A DNA stretch of 64,000 bases from Davidsoniella eucalypti. Its lineage: Eukaryota; Ascomycota; Sordariomycetes; Microascales; Ceratocystidaceae. This document shows, piece after piece, positions 42,257-55,200 of the stretch (position 1 is the first letter of the stretch; every line of letters begins with the position of its first letter). Position numbers and translations under genes: made by a program. The stretch spans positions 186,001 to 250,000 of the forward strand of contig RMBW01000033.1 in assembly GCA_004009845.1 (NCBI GenBank), written 5' to 3'. A model generated the notes under the pieces. The model ran no database searches and was not told the origin of the DNA. It saw only the letters and a list, made by a program, of their open reading frames with translations.

Positions 42257-44102
42257 TTATTGAGAGTACTCCTTGAAGGCAGCGATCAGGCTGCCGGTAG
42301 AGGCATCGTGGCCAGAGCCATTGCCGGGCGCATCCAGCTCCTGGAGAATCTTCTTAGCCAGAACCTTACCAAGCTCGACACCCCACTGGTCGAATGAGTT
42401 GATGTCCCAGACAGCACCCTCGGTGAAGGTCAAGTGCTCGTAGTACACAATGAGAGCACCTAGCTCGGCAGGGCCGATAGTACCACCAACTAGAATGCTG
42501 GTGGTAGGGCGGTTGCCCTGGAAGACCTTGTGGTTGACTAGTTCCTCGGGGCAGCCCTCAGCTCTAACCTGCTCAGCGGTCTTGCCGACCATCAAAGCCT
42601 CAGCCTGGGCAAGGTAGTTGGAGGCCAGCATCTTCTGGTGCAGGTTGTCCGAGATGGGGTTGTGTGACTTGGCAGCCAGAATGAAGTCGGTGGGGATCAG
42701 CTTGGTGCCCTGGTGAACCAGCTGGAAGAAAGAGTGCTGAGCGTTGGTGCAAGGCTCGCCAAACAGGATGGGGCCTGTATATCAGTTAGTATCGTGCTAT
42801 ACTCTTGTATCGTCGCTAATGATAAACTTACCGGTAGTGTACTTAGCCAGCGAGCCGTTCGAGGTAACGGTCTTGCCGTTCGACTCCATGGACAGTTGTT
42901 GCAGGTAAGCAGGGAAGCGGTGCAGGTACTGGTCGAAGCTATTCCCAATATGCTGGTTAGAGATTGAGTACCTTCGTTATTAGCAGATGGTGATGAACTT
43001 ACGGAGCAACTAGATGGGTCTGCGCCTGGTAGAAGTTGGAATACCACACGCTGAGAAGACCACCCAGAACGGGGATGTTGTCCTTGAGGGGAGTGGTGCG
43101 GAAGTGGTTGTCCATGGCGTGAGCACCCGCCAGGAACTTGTGGAAGTTTTCGTAACCAATGTACAGAGCAACGCTCAGGCCGATGGCACTCCAGACGGAG
43201 TAACGGCCGCCGACCCAGCTCTCGAAGCCGAACATGTTCTTGGCGTCGATACCGAACTTAGTGACCTCAGCCTCGTTGGTGGACAACGCAACGAAGTGCT
43301 TGGCAATCTCGCCCTTGCCACCCGTCTTCTCGAGGAACCACTTCTTAGCGGTGTTGGCGTTGGTGGTGGTCTCGGCAGTGGTGAAAGTCTTAGAAGCAAT
43401 CAGGAACAGAGTGGTCTCGGGGTCTGAAAGGGCCAGAGCCTCGGCCATGTGAGTACCATCAATGTTGGAAACGAAGTGAACAGTCATGTCGCGAGCGGAG
43501 TAGTGCTTCAGGGCCTCGGTGACCATGACAGGGCCGCTATAAAGTCTAGGTTAGTATGCATTCTTTCATAGATGCAATAGTTTCCAAGATTGTAGTGTCA
43601 CTCACAGATCAGAACCGCCGATACCGACGTTGACAATGTTGGTCAGCTTCTTGCCAGTGCAACCCTTCCATTCACCGCTGCGCACCTGCTCGGAGAAGAC
43701 CTTCATGTGCTCCAGAACCTCGTTGACACCACCAGGAACGTTCATGACATCGACGCCGTCGACCTTCATGTCGACACCGCCCACGTTGCGCAGAGCAGCG
43801 TGGTAGACAGCGCGCTGCTCGGTGAAGTTGATCTTCTCACCAGCAAACATGGCATCACGCTTCTTCTCTAGGCCAGCCTGCTCGGCAAGCTTGACAAGTA
43901 GATCGATGGTCTCCTCAGTGACGAGGTTCTTGCTGAAGTCGAACAGAATGTTGTTGGTGGTATCGCTCTTGAAAGAGGTGCTCAGCTTGGAGAAGCGCTG
44001 GGCATCGGCGGCAAAGGCATCCTTGAGGACGAAAGAGTTGCCGACAGTGTCGCGGTGGGCTTGGAGCTCGCTCCAGGCGGGCAGAGTGTTTGCGGGGGCC
44101 AT
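42257..44102 (-). CDS. pgi1: Glucose-6-phosphate isomerase
   Basis: The glycolytic/gluconeogenic enzyme that interconverts glucose-6-phosphate and fructose-6-phosphate in the cytosol. Four exons: 43606-44102, 43003-43536, 42832-42938 and 42257-42774; all GT-AG; 551 residues, the usual size. Signatures: TNIVNVGIGGSDLGPVMVTE across the first splice, GGRYSVWSAIGLSVAL, PVLGGLLSVWYSNFY, APFDQYLHRFPAYLQQLSME across the second splice, GPILFGEPCTNAQHSFFQL across the third, and the C-terminal VWDINSFDQWGVELGK. All introns are short (63-67 nt for the first three by this model) with CTAAC/CTAAT-like branch sites. Codon bias is strong, as expected for an abundant enzyme. Its neighbour downstream is mannitol-1-phosphate dehydrogenase, which uses the product fructose-6-phosphate. 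Confidence 0.97.
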
Positions 44103-45520
44103 TATGATGGATATATTAGTATAATATGATAGAAAATACTACATAGAGAAAAGAAAAAGAAAAACAGAGCAAGAAGATTAGCCGGTGATCTTTATACAAT
44201 ATACGTGTTCGCGATATTTATTAGTGGAAAAATTGTAGAAGCTTCATGACGAAGCCATAGAAGAAGAGGGGCTGGTTAGCACGGAGGAGAGTAGTGTACT
44301 GCTATACTGCTATTGGGACGGGCCGAAGAGCACCAGGGTAGAGCACCAGGGAGCCCATCATATGTAGAAAATGGCCAGACCTGTATCTGTGGCCAGGAGA
44401 CACACAGTAGTCTATGCAATTATCTATTCTCTATACGGCTTGAGCTTTATCCAAATGGAGCTCGGGGGGTCCGTGAGGTGAGATGAAAGATAGCCTAGCC
44501 TGGACTCGGTGCGCCTATTCGGCCGGCTTTGGGCGGACTGGCGGCTAGGCCTGCAGAAATTTGTGAAAGCAGTAGTCAAGAGCGCCAGCAAGACTAGTGT
44601 GTCTAGGACATCCCAAAGCCTCCTAAAAGCTTGAAGAAAGCTAGCAGAGGGCAGTGACGCATGGTGACAAGCGATAATGGAAGTGGTGATATAAACGCTG
44701 GCATGCCAGGCTTTTTTGTGTTGAATCTGGTGCAGTTGGAGCTGCAAGTCAGGATCACTTACTAAATGTAGCAGTAGGCGCCTAGGTTCTTGATACTAAA
44801 AAGCAAGAATACTGAGCACGATCGATGATTGATAGATAAAGTTTCGAAGCTATCAAGGGAGGGAAAAAGGTAGAGAAAGTATCGAGCTTCACTTGCGAAT
44901 TTAAAATCGAGCTTGTCTTTAGAACAGTCACTGGAAATTGCTAGATCGGGCGGCACGGCTTGCAAGAACCCCACCTCTCTTCAAAAGTTTCGCGTCTTAG
45001 GCAATTACTCTACGCATTATAGCGCAGCCAAGGCCATTTTCCATAGCAGTCCCGCATTTGATGCAGCTAAGCCGCGGGGTTAGTGTCTGATGAAGCTACT
45101 CAAACTAGGATTTGTAGATGATGTAATCCACTTATGTGCCCCAATTTTAAGGTGGATTTTGCAGAGCCTCCGTCGTCACTCTTGCTAAGGCTTATCTAAT
45201 GCTTTAGCTTATGAACCGATCAGAATCAGATCAGAATCATCATGCCATGTATCAATACTGTGACGTAGTTAAAAGCGTTAGGGTCGGACCCAGCAGGAGA
45301 TTACTTGTTTAACCATTCATTCTATATACTCAAGTTCTAGAGCTCCATCATGTCTTGTCTTGGCATTGCCACAGATAGTCGAGGGCTTCCAAGGAAATAA
45401 AGAAAGAACCCTATACATAAACCCTACGCTACGCCCCTACTTTTACCACTTCACTTTTGAATTCAATGATGATGTTGAAATACCGTGTGTTACACTAACT
45501 TGGCATGGAATATAACAAAC
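44103..45520. other. Intergenic region upstream of glucose-6-phosphate isomerase
   Basis: This 1.4 kb contains the isomerase promoter and leader and, at its right end, the protoglobin 3' UTR (both genes minus strand). A direct repeat AGAGCACCAGGG occurs twice near 44327-44352. No gene-like ORF. Confidence 0.5.
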
Positions 45521-46440
45521 TTACACTGGTGGCATCTTCGGCACCACAGGACGTGGCAGATCCGAGGCCCTGACACCACTAAACGGACATGACGGCACGC
45601 TTACTGTAGGCGAGGCACTATCTGTCGGATCCGCCTCTTCCAAGTCCTCGCTGAGAACTTTCTTACCATTCAAATAGCCCTCATTTTCAATAACGATGTC
45701 TTCCTTGTTGTCGCGGAACTCTTCACCATCGCGGACCTGCCACTTGGCAAATAGATCGTTCTGTATCCATATAACCTTGCCTAGAGCTTTGACTAGTGCG
45801 ATCTTTCGTTGAAGGTGTAGACGAGGATGTGACAAGATGGCTTCTGTCATGATATCGCTGATGAAAGCAAGAGCCACGCCTAGATGGATATATTCGATAT
45901 GGAGAGGGTGTGCCCGACCCAGTCCGACATGCATCATACTATATGCCAAGGTAGATAGATTGTCAGTAACAGCGGAGTTCCTAGATGACTGTAATACGTG
46001 TAAAACTTACGCAACCTTGTCGAGATATTGCCAGAACTCTGGCTGGGATGGATCAGAGCATAGTTTTTGGAGGTACGCTCTCAGGAACATCTTGCGATGT
46101 AGGATCTGTGGACTGTCTTCAGCAAGCTCTTCATCTAATGGCCCCTCGAAACTTGTGCTGCGAGTAGTGAAAGCTCTGGCTGTAATATCGTAAGACAGTA
46201 GTTTCTTGTACACGATATTGACTACTGCCGGAATCAAAGCTTTGATGTATTTGGAGCCGGCCATCAAGGCCTCAATATCACCTTGAAGACATGAGTTAGT
46301 AACGCCATACTAGCGAGGGCCAGTTGTGATAACATACTATTATCCCAATCAATGAAGCTATGAACATAGGACATGCGGGCATCGAGATTGGTATATAGTT
46401 CCCGACGATCAATATGCTTTACAGGGAGCTTAGATGCCAT
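45521..46440 (-). CDS. Protoglobin-domain (globin-sensor fold) haem protein
   Basis: Three exons (46338-46440, 46011-46281 and 45521-45938) give 263 residues starting MASKLPVKHIDRRELYTNLD. The fold is the globin-sensor/protoglobin type: an N-terminal helix (ELYTNLDARMSYVHSFIDW), ALMAGSKYIKALIPAVVNIV for the B-C region, then FWQYLDKVAMMHVGLGRAHP and LHIEYIHLGVALAFI. His128 in AMMHVGL sits where the proximal haem histidine lies in globin-coupled sensors. Only one domain is present: no kinase, cyclase or methyl-accepting output follows. The last 60 or so residues are Pro/Ser/Asp-rich, ending RPVVPKMPPV. In fungi these stand-alone proteins are of unknown function; binding of O2, NO or CO is plausible from the fold (inference). 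Both splices fall inside well-conserved blocks and restore them. Confidence 0.85.
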
Positions 46441-49400
46441 TTTGTATAGTGGTATCGGCTTCGTTAGGTGTAGTAGGTTCGTGAAGATGTTCGGAAATCA
46501 CAGACAAGGGTCTTAAGTTTGTGTAGTTGACTAGACGTATTAAAGTAATTCTGAGACGTGAAGAAATGGTAGTTTGGTGTTGACCAAATCCCGGAAGTTG
46601 AAGACATGACTGAGATATGGCGGGCAATTATATATATGAGACTGGTTTCTCACGATGGTTCATAATGTCCCATAAATTGTACATGGCAAAGCTCTGTAGA
46701 ACTTCATGAACTGATTTGTGGTCATATCCTGCTGATTTTTTTTGCTGTACCCATTGGCCCGGGCGGTCGTTTGACTGGGGTATAACCACGCCATGGTTAG
46801 AAACATGCGATGATCACCAGGTAAGACCACATAAGGAGGCTAGCCTAGCCTTGGTGTTTAAGATTGAGACGGACGAAGTGTTCACCACAACTATAATAAA
46901 ATATCAACAACTCATATGTTTTCATATTTCAAACTATTGGGGAGTTACTGGTAGTTTGGCTACAAGACGTTCATGATTAAGACATGCTCATGGTCGTGAT
47001 AGAAAGGCACTTTATAACCTCAAACATTCATTATTGTATAAGATGGCACCAATGTCTGCGCGCCCTCATAAAGTGCTAATGATAGACAATGTGTTGCTCT
47101 TAGTTATGATAGCTTTTATATGTATAGATATGTTTAGCAGGATTTTCATGAATGATTTCAGATTGAACGGATAGAAATCCGTGTACGGCGAAGTCAAATT
47201 TTATACTTTTTTGATTCACTGAGATGTTTCTCAGATAGAGCATCAAAATTGTGAAATAAGTAAGTAAAATCTACAGTTACAGATTTGGGTAAATATCGGA
47301 TGCTTAGGGTTACGCGACAACATTTCATGTTTTTGTAAATACAGTGCAGGACCAATATTGCAATTCCAAGCGTCAATGAGATGCTACACGACACTTGGTA
47401 CCTATACATTGATGATTGATGGACATTGACCAAAAAAGACCAATACAATGCTCTATCATATCACAGCAGAAACTAGTAGTTTAGCCGTGGCCAGTTCATA
47501 GCTCGTTTGTTGGAGTGGTTGATTAATTGATTGGCAGTCATGGCCTAAGATGCACCTGAGCGGCATCTTTGCAACCACTATACTGTAAATGACTATTAAA
47601 AACCCCGATATCGTATATGTAATGTAGGTATCTATTATAGTGATCACTTGGCCTATTATAGTATCTATTTGTACACAGTACTACTGTTGATACGGCAGCG
47701 GATCCCCCCACCCATCCATTCCACCACGCCATGCACAATGCATAAACGGCCTGGGCACTGCAACATCTCGGCTGGAACATGAAGATGGGATTTTGGATGT
47801 GCTGTTTGAGTCCTATTCTAGTCGTAAAAGTGCACTTCTTTACGGATTGTCTGTGTGCCAGTATCAAGTAGTACAGTACACATCCCGCAATATCTGGGTT
47901 TGGTTATCATGGCACTGATGTATTGTTGTTCTTATTTTGTAGCTCTGTTTTCTCTCTGAACTGTTCATGGTTGGATCTTGATCTTTCTTGGCTTCTCTTT
48001 TCGATCTGCCCCACGATTGACGCTGTGGGCGGGGGGTTGCTAGGTGCACCGTGCTTCCGTGGTCTGCCTTGATTGGATTAGAATGACCCGTAATGAGTAC
48101 ATGTGCTAGTAGTAGGTATAGACTCTGCTGTCAAGTGGTGCTAACTGTTATCGCTGTTACCGAAGCTAGAGCTGGAGCCATGCATAGACAACGTTGTATC
48201 TTGGCCGCCAGCGTCAGACGGAGATGTGACAGGCCTGACACAAACGAGGATGAGATAGAGCGTAAGACAACGAGCGTGGGCGCCTCAAGCCTTTGGGTAC
48301 ATGCATACAACTGCTGGTATAGTTGCATTTGTAGTTATATCTGTAATTGTATTTGTATACGATAGGTCAATATGATGTTCCACAATGTACCGGTACGTGG
48401 CTATATTCTGCCAATACGACTATACAGATATGTGTGATGTGATGACGGTTGTATCTGTATATGTGTAGCGCCCGGTAATCTGCTGCTCATTCGGCTTTGT
48501 TATACGGGCTCCCAATGTATATACCATTTCATTATACATGAGTAGTGGTGGCTGTATGGAAGTAATGGGGATCAGCTGTGCAGTAAGCACACAGGTAAGT
48601 ACATATTATATCAAACTATGTAGATAAGCCACAGCAACGAGCAGTCAGAAACGAGGCAAGGCCTAGGTTGATTACTGGCCATGGACGACCAGCCCAATAG
48701 TGGCTGCAGTTTCAGTGCTCAGTACGTACTGTAGCAAGTAACCAATGTATTTCATTTTGGCGCATATAGCGCTATTTTACGCCCGCAACGCAGTCCAGCG
48801 CCCCACCACCCACAGGCTAGCGTTTGTAGCACGGCCCGACTTGCGGTTGAAAGTACGTATACATGTTATAGCCTCAGATACTCGTGTAATTGTCTGCATT
48901 GTATTGGGCGGTCTTTCTTTTTTTCTTTTTTCTTTTCTCGTTTATTGTTTTCTTATTCTTCGTTTGTTATGCGGTCTTTTGGCCAAACCAAAACCGGGCT
49001 TTGGGCTGACCAACAACATCCAGTCGCGCCGATCTTGGGCCAAGCCAGCTCATCATCAAACCATCAAGCCGCCTCTGAGTTCGTTATCAATGCTGTAAGC
49101 TCGACCTGTACCGCTACATTTTGAGGCTTGTCTTTCTCTTCGATGCGCCTGATGTCGCTTGAGGGTAAAGATAGATCACAATACGGATTATCTTTTACCG
49201 TATCGTATCGCTACGTATTGCCTATGGATATACAAGAAGTAAACCACTCATACAAGATATACAAAATAGAAGGATCTAGGCTACCGACACATCAAACAAC
49301 GGTTGGCCTTACCATCATAAACAGTAATGACATTGGCTTTTTGTAGTCGGATGGAAGAAGCCGTGATCGTAAAGTGAGCTAGTCAAATTTACCTTTACCT

Positions 49401-49968
49401 TTAGTGCTGGCTTTGTAGAACTCGACAGTAGCAATCGGACAATCGCTCTAAGCTTGCCCCAAAGTTAGTGACAGAGCGATTGAGTGTTCATTTCCAAATC
49501 AGGGTAGCCTTGTTGCTACCCATGGCACTAGATGAAAAATAGATTGTGAACTCGATTTCCCGAGCTTGTTCAGGGCTGTGTATTTAGCTACATTTAGCCT
49601 ACGAATCTACGATTTCTTGCCTAGAGCTCATACAAGTATTGTACGCCATAATAACATCACATACGACCATCTTACTACATATGGCTGATGAGAATTTTGG
49701 CCGGGTTTGAAGCAACGACCACCCCTCGATCCAAGCTGTGCTTTAAAAAAAAATTGAGTTGAGATGGACTGGAGAAACACGTTACTCATAGATGTAGTTT
49801 TATGTATGTATACAAACATAGAGGAAGGGGAAGAGATCCAAGTAGGAAAAAAGACAAAAAACCCCCACGGCGCTGTGACATCACTTAGTACTACTACAGG
49901 TAATTCATGTGTACCCTAACTCCTAGATCAGAAGAGAAAAAAAAAAAAGATACGGCACGAATCTTCCA

Positions 49969-49984
49969 GGGGGGGGGGGGGGGG
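49969..49984. repeat. G16 homopolymer
   Basis: A run of 16 G bases followed by TGGGG. Such tracts can form G-quadruplexes and slip during replication. It lies far from any gene. Confidence 0.85.
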
Positions 49985-51929
49985 TGGGGAAGTTTGTGCG
50001 TTTGTGCCTATGGCGAGCTCTATCCGGTACGGCCGTTTTGAGAAATTATTCTTACCTAGGCTTAAAAGGCTTGAAAAAACAAAGCTAGCCAGTCGTCTTT
50101 TGTCTTGTTACAGAATGGGGAGGCGCTTTATTATTTGGTTTCTTTCTTTCTTGGTTTAGCTAACCTATATGGTTTTTTTTTCTCAAAATAGACAAGTTCA
50201 AGAGTATAAGAAAACATGGATGGATAGATGGAAACAATACCAAATAAACAGAAGTGGAAAAACAAGTTGAGAGGCAAAGCACCACCACCACGTAATGGCA
50301 TTATATCTGTACAGCCTACATATAGTTCACAATTCCTAAGTGCGTGAAACACATGGCAGCGTACAACTATGTACAAGAGAGCCTCAAGATGCCATCACAT
50401 GCAAACGAACGCCAAAACGAAAGGGAAGGGAAAGAGTAGACACGAAAAAGCAAGAACAGATGGCCAGATATGACCGGTTCCTTTACTACCCGGTCTGTAA
50501 TTGTTAGTTAGGTACAGACATCTGTATGGTACAATGTACACAGTGCCCCACGGTAATTAGTCACAATAGCAGGTGAACACGTACCCATAGCGTCATGTAG
50601 CATCGAATCCACCTGTAGAGTATTTGAGCGTCTGCCTATACAACTAGAAAAAAACGAAGCGCCTCAACGGCTTGAAGCCAACAGTGTGTTGTCGATCAGC
50701 TATGCTTCTATGCAGTCTTGTTCTAGTTGCTATGGTCTGGGAGTACGGTACGAGCTTATTCGAAAGATAAGGCAGTTCCGTCGGCAGTAAAGTAGAGGAG
50801 AGGAATCGCACAAGGGGCTACAACACTGTGTCACACGGTGGCACACCACCTCGCCAACGAATTCATGTATTGATGTATCACTATTCATTGTCACCATTGT
50901 TACTGCTGAGACGCCTATCGTTTTCTAGCCTCAGGCCAAGAAGTCTCAGCGGCCGTTGACTATTCAGCCATCAGGTGGTATCCGAACAAAGTACATGAAT
51001 TTACCGATTAAATTCTAATTTGTCTCCGAAAAAAAGAAAGAAAAAAAAGTAAAAGAAGCTGAAATTTGGGCATTGCAAAATAGTAGACACAAAGTGCAGT
51101 TTTTGTGCAAGACACGCACAAACTGTCAAATTAAAATTGCACAAGATGGGGAAAAAAAAAGAAAAAGAAAAAAAAGAGAAATAAATAAATAAATATCAAT
51201 ACAGCTGCTAATAAAGGGAGGGTCTCCCCACGCCCATCAGGCGCTCCTTGTCACTCCCACGCTCAAGGGCCTGAAATGCGGATTTTTTTTTAAAAAAAGA
51301 GAGGAAAAGAGAACAAACTCAAGACAAGGCAAACAACCGATAGAAGAACCAGATAAAAATCAAAATAAAGCAAAACATGTCTAGGGCAGAAGCTGGAAGA
51401 GATGCCGTTTCCTACGACGAAACAGGAAGGAGCGGTACAATATCAACATCGACTATAATATACTGTATGAGAATGAGAATCGGCTGTCCCTCTTCTTCCT
51501 TTTCCTCTGCCTTCTCTTCCTCTTCCTTCTCTTCCTCTGGATCCTCCGCTGGGGCATATCCAGTTCATAAAGCTCTCATGTTCTCCTTATATTTGACCAC
51601 ATCTACGTAAGCCGTTTTGCCATTCCTTTTCTTTGGTTGGCCCCTTGTCGAGGATATCACAAGGGAAGGAACCAGTAGAGGGCAAACAAGAAAGACGACC
51701 GAATGGTCCAGTATAGTTGCACATATATCTAAGAAAAACAAGGCAAGGAACGGAAAAGTTGAAAAGCCCGTGTGTTGCTTCCTTCATAGTCAGCTCATGG
51801 CCTAGCGTAAATTGGATGCTGAGTCAGTATATGTATATCCGTATATATCTATATCTCCAAGTCTAGTGTATTCTGGTGCCTGTACTACTACTATCTCTAT
51901 AAGCAATATGTCAAATACAGCGGTTCTTT

Positions 51930-51957
51930 GTGTTGTTGTTGTTGTTGTTGTTGTTGT
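51930..51957. repeat. (GTT)n microsatellite
   Basis: About nine GTT units in intergenic DNA, continuing into degenerate GTTATTGTTT sequence. Confidence 0.85.
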
Positions 51958-52299
51958 TTTTGTTATTGTTTTTATCAGCGTGGTTATTGCCTGTTGTTAT
52001 TGTTGCATGCCGCCCGCACCTAACCGGTTTTGTTTTTTTCATGGGCTACTACTCCCCCATGTTCGAGAATGCAATTGCAATTGAGGTTGGGGGTCTTTAG
52101 AGGCCATATCGTGTGATACATAGTTGTATACGGCTTCTGTATATCCTATACATATGTACAATATATCTAGTCATTATAGTGAGTGTCTACAACTATTGTG
52201 TAAATGTCTTCTAAGAAAATGCATCGTAGGTCACACTCTTGTTCTCATTTCCACTAAATGTTCAGCTTCCATAGAACGGCCTAGCCCATAATAGTCCCT

Positions 52300-55200
52300 T
52301 GCCTATACTTTACCTTGTTCTTGTTACCTTGCCTGAGCTTTCGTCATTGCCCATCCCATCCGCCCACTTTCTTGCCTCTTTCTTACCTCTTTCTTACCTC
52401 CTACCCACGCTTAGCGCAAAGGCGAGAAGAGAGAAGGAAAGCGCGAAAATGTGCTTTGATTGCTTGGAATATCAGCTCTAATTTTGGTCTGCTAGTCTTT
52501 GTTTAGTCTCTGTTTAGTCTCTGGACCGATAGATAGTCTATTTACTACGGTAAAAAGATAAGGGTCTCCCACGTTTGAAACAGATCAATAATTGCAGTAG
52601 TGCTAACTCTTTTTTTCTCCTGATTTTTTCTCTTATTTTTCTTATTTTTTTTTTCCTTCTTACGGTATTCAGCACACACACTGTCTTGCATTGGCTTTTG
52701 ATCAGACACAGCTTTATTTATCCTGTTTTAATTTATTGCATATCTCCGTTCATGCTACATATCTGTCTATTATCCAGCTATCAGGTGTGTCTTCGTCTCG
52801 GCCTATTTTCTACATTTTCTTATTACATCTTTCCCGCGGCTTTTTCCTGATTGTTCGCTGCAGTTTTGGGCAAAAAAGCCATTGTTTGCCAAGGAAGAAG
52901 CACTAAGCCAAGAACAATAAACCTAGGCCTACAGAGACAAGGAGACTAAGCTGACACTATCATCTTCTAGTGCCTAGTAAGTCAGCCTCACCAAGCCAGC
53001 AGCGGGGATTCTCTACCCCCATTAGTTTCGTTATCCCTAGGCCCAGCTTAGCTCCATTACGTTCCACTGACCCAATCGGCCTAGGTAGGTCGGGTCGGGA
53101 TTGATTGTCGATTAATCTCGCACTTTGCCCCGAAACACCACCTGCCATTCAGTCTTTCGTGCTCTAGTGACTCTGTCATTTATCGGATTGATTTTCAGAG
53201 GGCTGTGAACCTGGAATAGCTCTGCTCTGCTCTCCTATCGCTCGGGTTTGCCTTGATTTACTGTTAGCAAAAGAGCAAGCTGACGCTAGTACTCTCTCTT
53301 CTTGATAGTATCGTCTCTTCGCCTACAGAGGGTTTGTATATCGACAGCCTAGAACATCTGGAATCTGTGCTGCTAGAGGCACCCCTTTCACCCTTGTGAT
53401 CTGATTCAACGACTACAACAACAACAACAACAACCCAATTCCACTCTTCATCTGTGCTTGCTCTGTCTCTCTGGTCTGTTTCCGCCCGCTGTTCTCTCAC
53501 CATATCCCCTCCTCTATTTGTTCCCTTCCTAGTCCAGAGAGTCCCCAATTCTGTCTAGATTTGGCATCGTCCCACGCCGTGTCCAAGCAGGCAAGCCACG
53601 GGGGGATCTCTCTCTTTTTTATCTCTTTTTTTTCTTCTTCTTTTTTTTTCTTTTTTTCTCAAGGCTCAGCCAACAGACGGTCCGTTCCTTTCACAAACTT
53701 GCCGTTCCCTACATTTAATTGTTGACTATCAGCCCGTCCTTGTCCTATCTTCCCGTCTCACAACCAACCCAACCAAATAGAGTAGAGCCTCAAGCTTTAG
53801 AGCTGCCCCAGTTGGCTAATTCTGTTATCTTTCTTTATCGTCTTCCCCTCTATCTATCCCGCCTATCTCTCATCCACTTCAATCTATTCTTAGTGTCTAT
53901 CTCGGTTGGTTATCAAGCCTCTCTAGATCTTAGTGTCGGCCCTGCTCTGCCGCGGCTGCATACATATATATACATTAGACCCAACGAAGGAGAGAAGAAA
54001 CAAAGGAGACAATATATGTACTTTAGAGTTACTTCCGAGATACACCTGGCACTGGCATATCGGAATCTTTCTTTCCTCTCGAGCTCCCCTGTACTCTTGT
54101 GCTATACCCTCCAATCCCGAGATAGTACCCCTTCCTCCTCTGCCTCCTCTGCCACTCTTGTTTCGGCGCTTGCTCAAGCACGCCGGCTTTTAAACCTAAA
54201 CCTCTTACAACTATACCAGTCATCTTGTTTTGGTGAACCTCTCCTGAACTCAGGGCCAGCTTCTCACGTCTTCCTATCATAGGCCTGTTCCTATACCCAC
54301 CTGCTGTCACTCTCTACCTTGTCACTTGGCCTGCTGCTGCTTCTGCTTCTGGTACTTCTTCTTCTTCTTTTGCTGATAATCAAATACGACTCTCGGCGCT
54401 TTGGCATTGTTGCCGTTATTGCTAGCACCAATTTAGCAGCTTGGCTCCATTTTGATTGTCGTTGAACTCGTGGACTAGCTAGCTAGCATCTGTTTTTTTT
54501 CTTCTTTTCAACCCACATTATCTTTCTTACTTTCATTTTACCCTCACTTTTTGGGGTTTTTCATTCATTTTTTTTTCAAACACAACCTTCGGTCAATCGC
54601 GTATTAGTATAGCCCCTTGCGCCCGTTACTGTATAAGCAAGCCATAATACGCCTCGGCCTGCAACCGTACAACGCTATTGTCATCAGCCATACAGACCTA
54701 TACCCATACGTCTATTCAGCTTATCTTCTTCTGCTGGCCCTCGACCTAGTCTGGCGACTATCTGGACAGTACATACAAGCTTACCTGCTTATCTATCTAT
54801 CAGCATTTAGTCACAATCAGTTCAGCTTACCTGCTTGCTTCATCTACGCCGATCAACTCAAAACGCTAGTTGACATCTCTCTGATATCTTCACTTCATAT
54901 GCAATCCTGGTCCCTGTTTTCGCCATTCCGTCTCTACGCCCGGCGTCCTCAGTCTGGCCAACTTGCATAGCTCTAATAGTCCTAGTCGCCTGGTTCTTTC
55001 CGCGCCTATTCTCGGCCATTCGTCTCTTTCTTTTCGTTTTGTCTATATGTCTAGGATCCGTTGTCGTCCGTTTACTCTGTCTATTTCCATGTTGTTGTGA
55101 CAGGACCTACAATTACAACTACAAATCAAACCAAGAGGTGTATCCGTACATACATACACCCCCGTCTAATATCTCTCGCTTTGCCAACTACGCCTCCTAC

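Larger units (their letters stand above)
46441..52299. other. 5.9-kb gene-poor region
   Basis: This holds the protoglobin promoter region (first few hundred bases) followed by DNA with only short, motif-free frames. Simple repeats include a G16 tract (49969-49984), A-rich tracts and ATAA units (51040-51200), and GTT units (51930-51957). No supported gene or RNA. Confidence 0.45.

Noticed and set aside
53719..54282. 187-codon plus-strand frame in the pyrimidine-rich region
   Set aside because: Composition is Leu/Ser-rich, as expected from CT-biased DNA; no domain and no splice continuation. More likely part of a leader.
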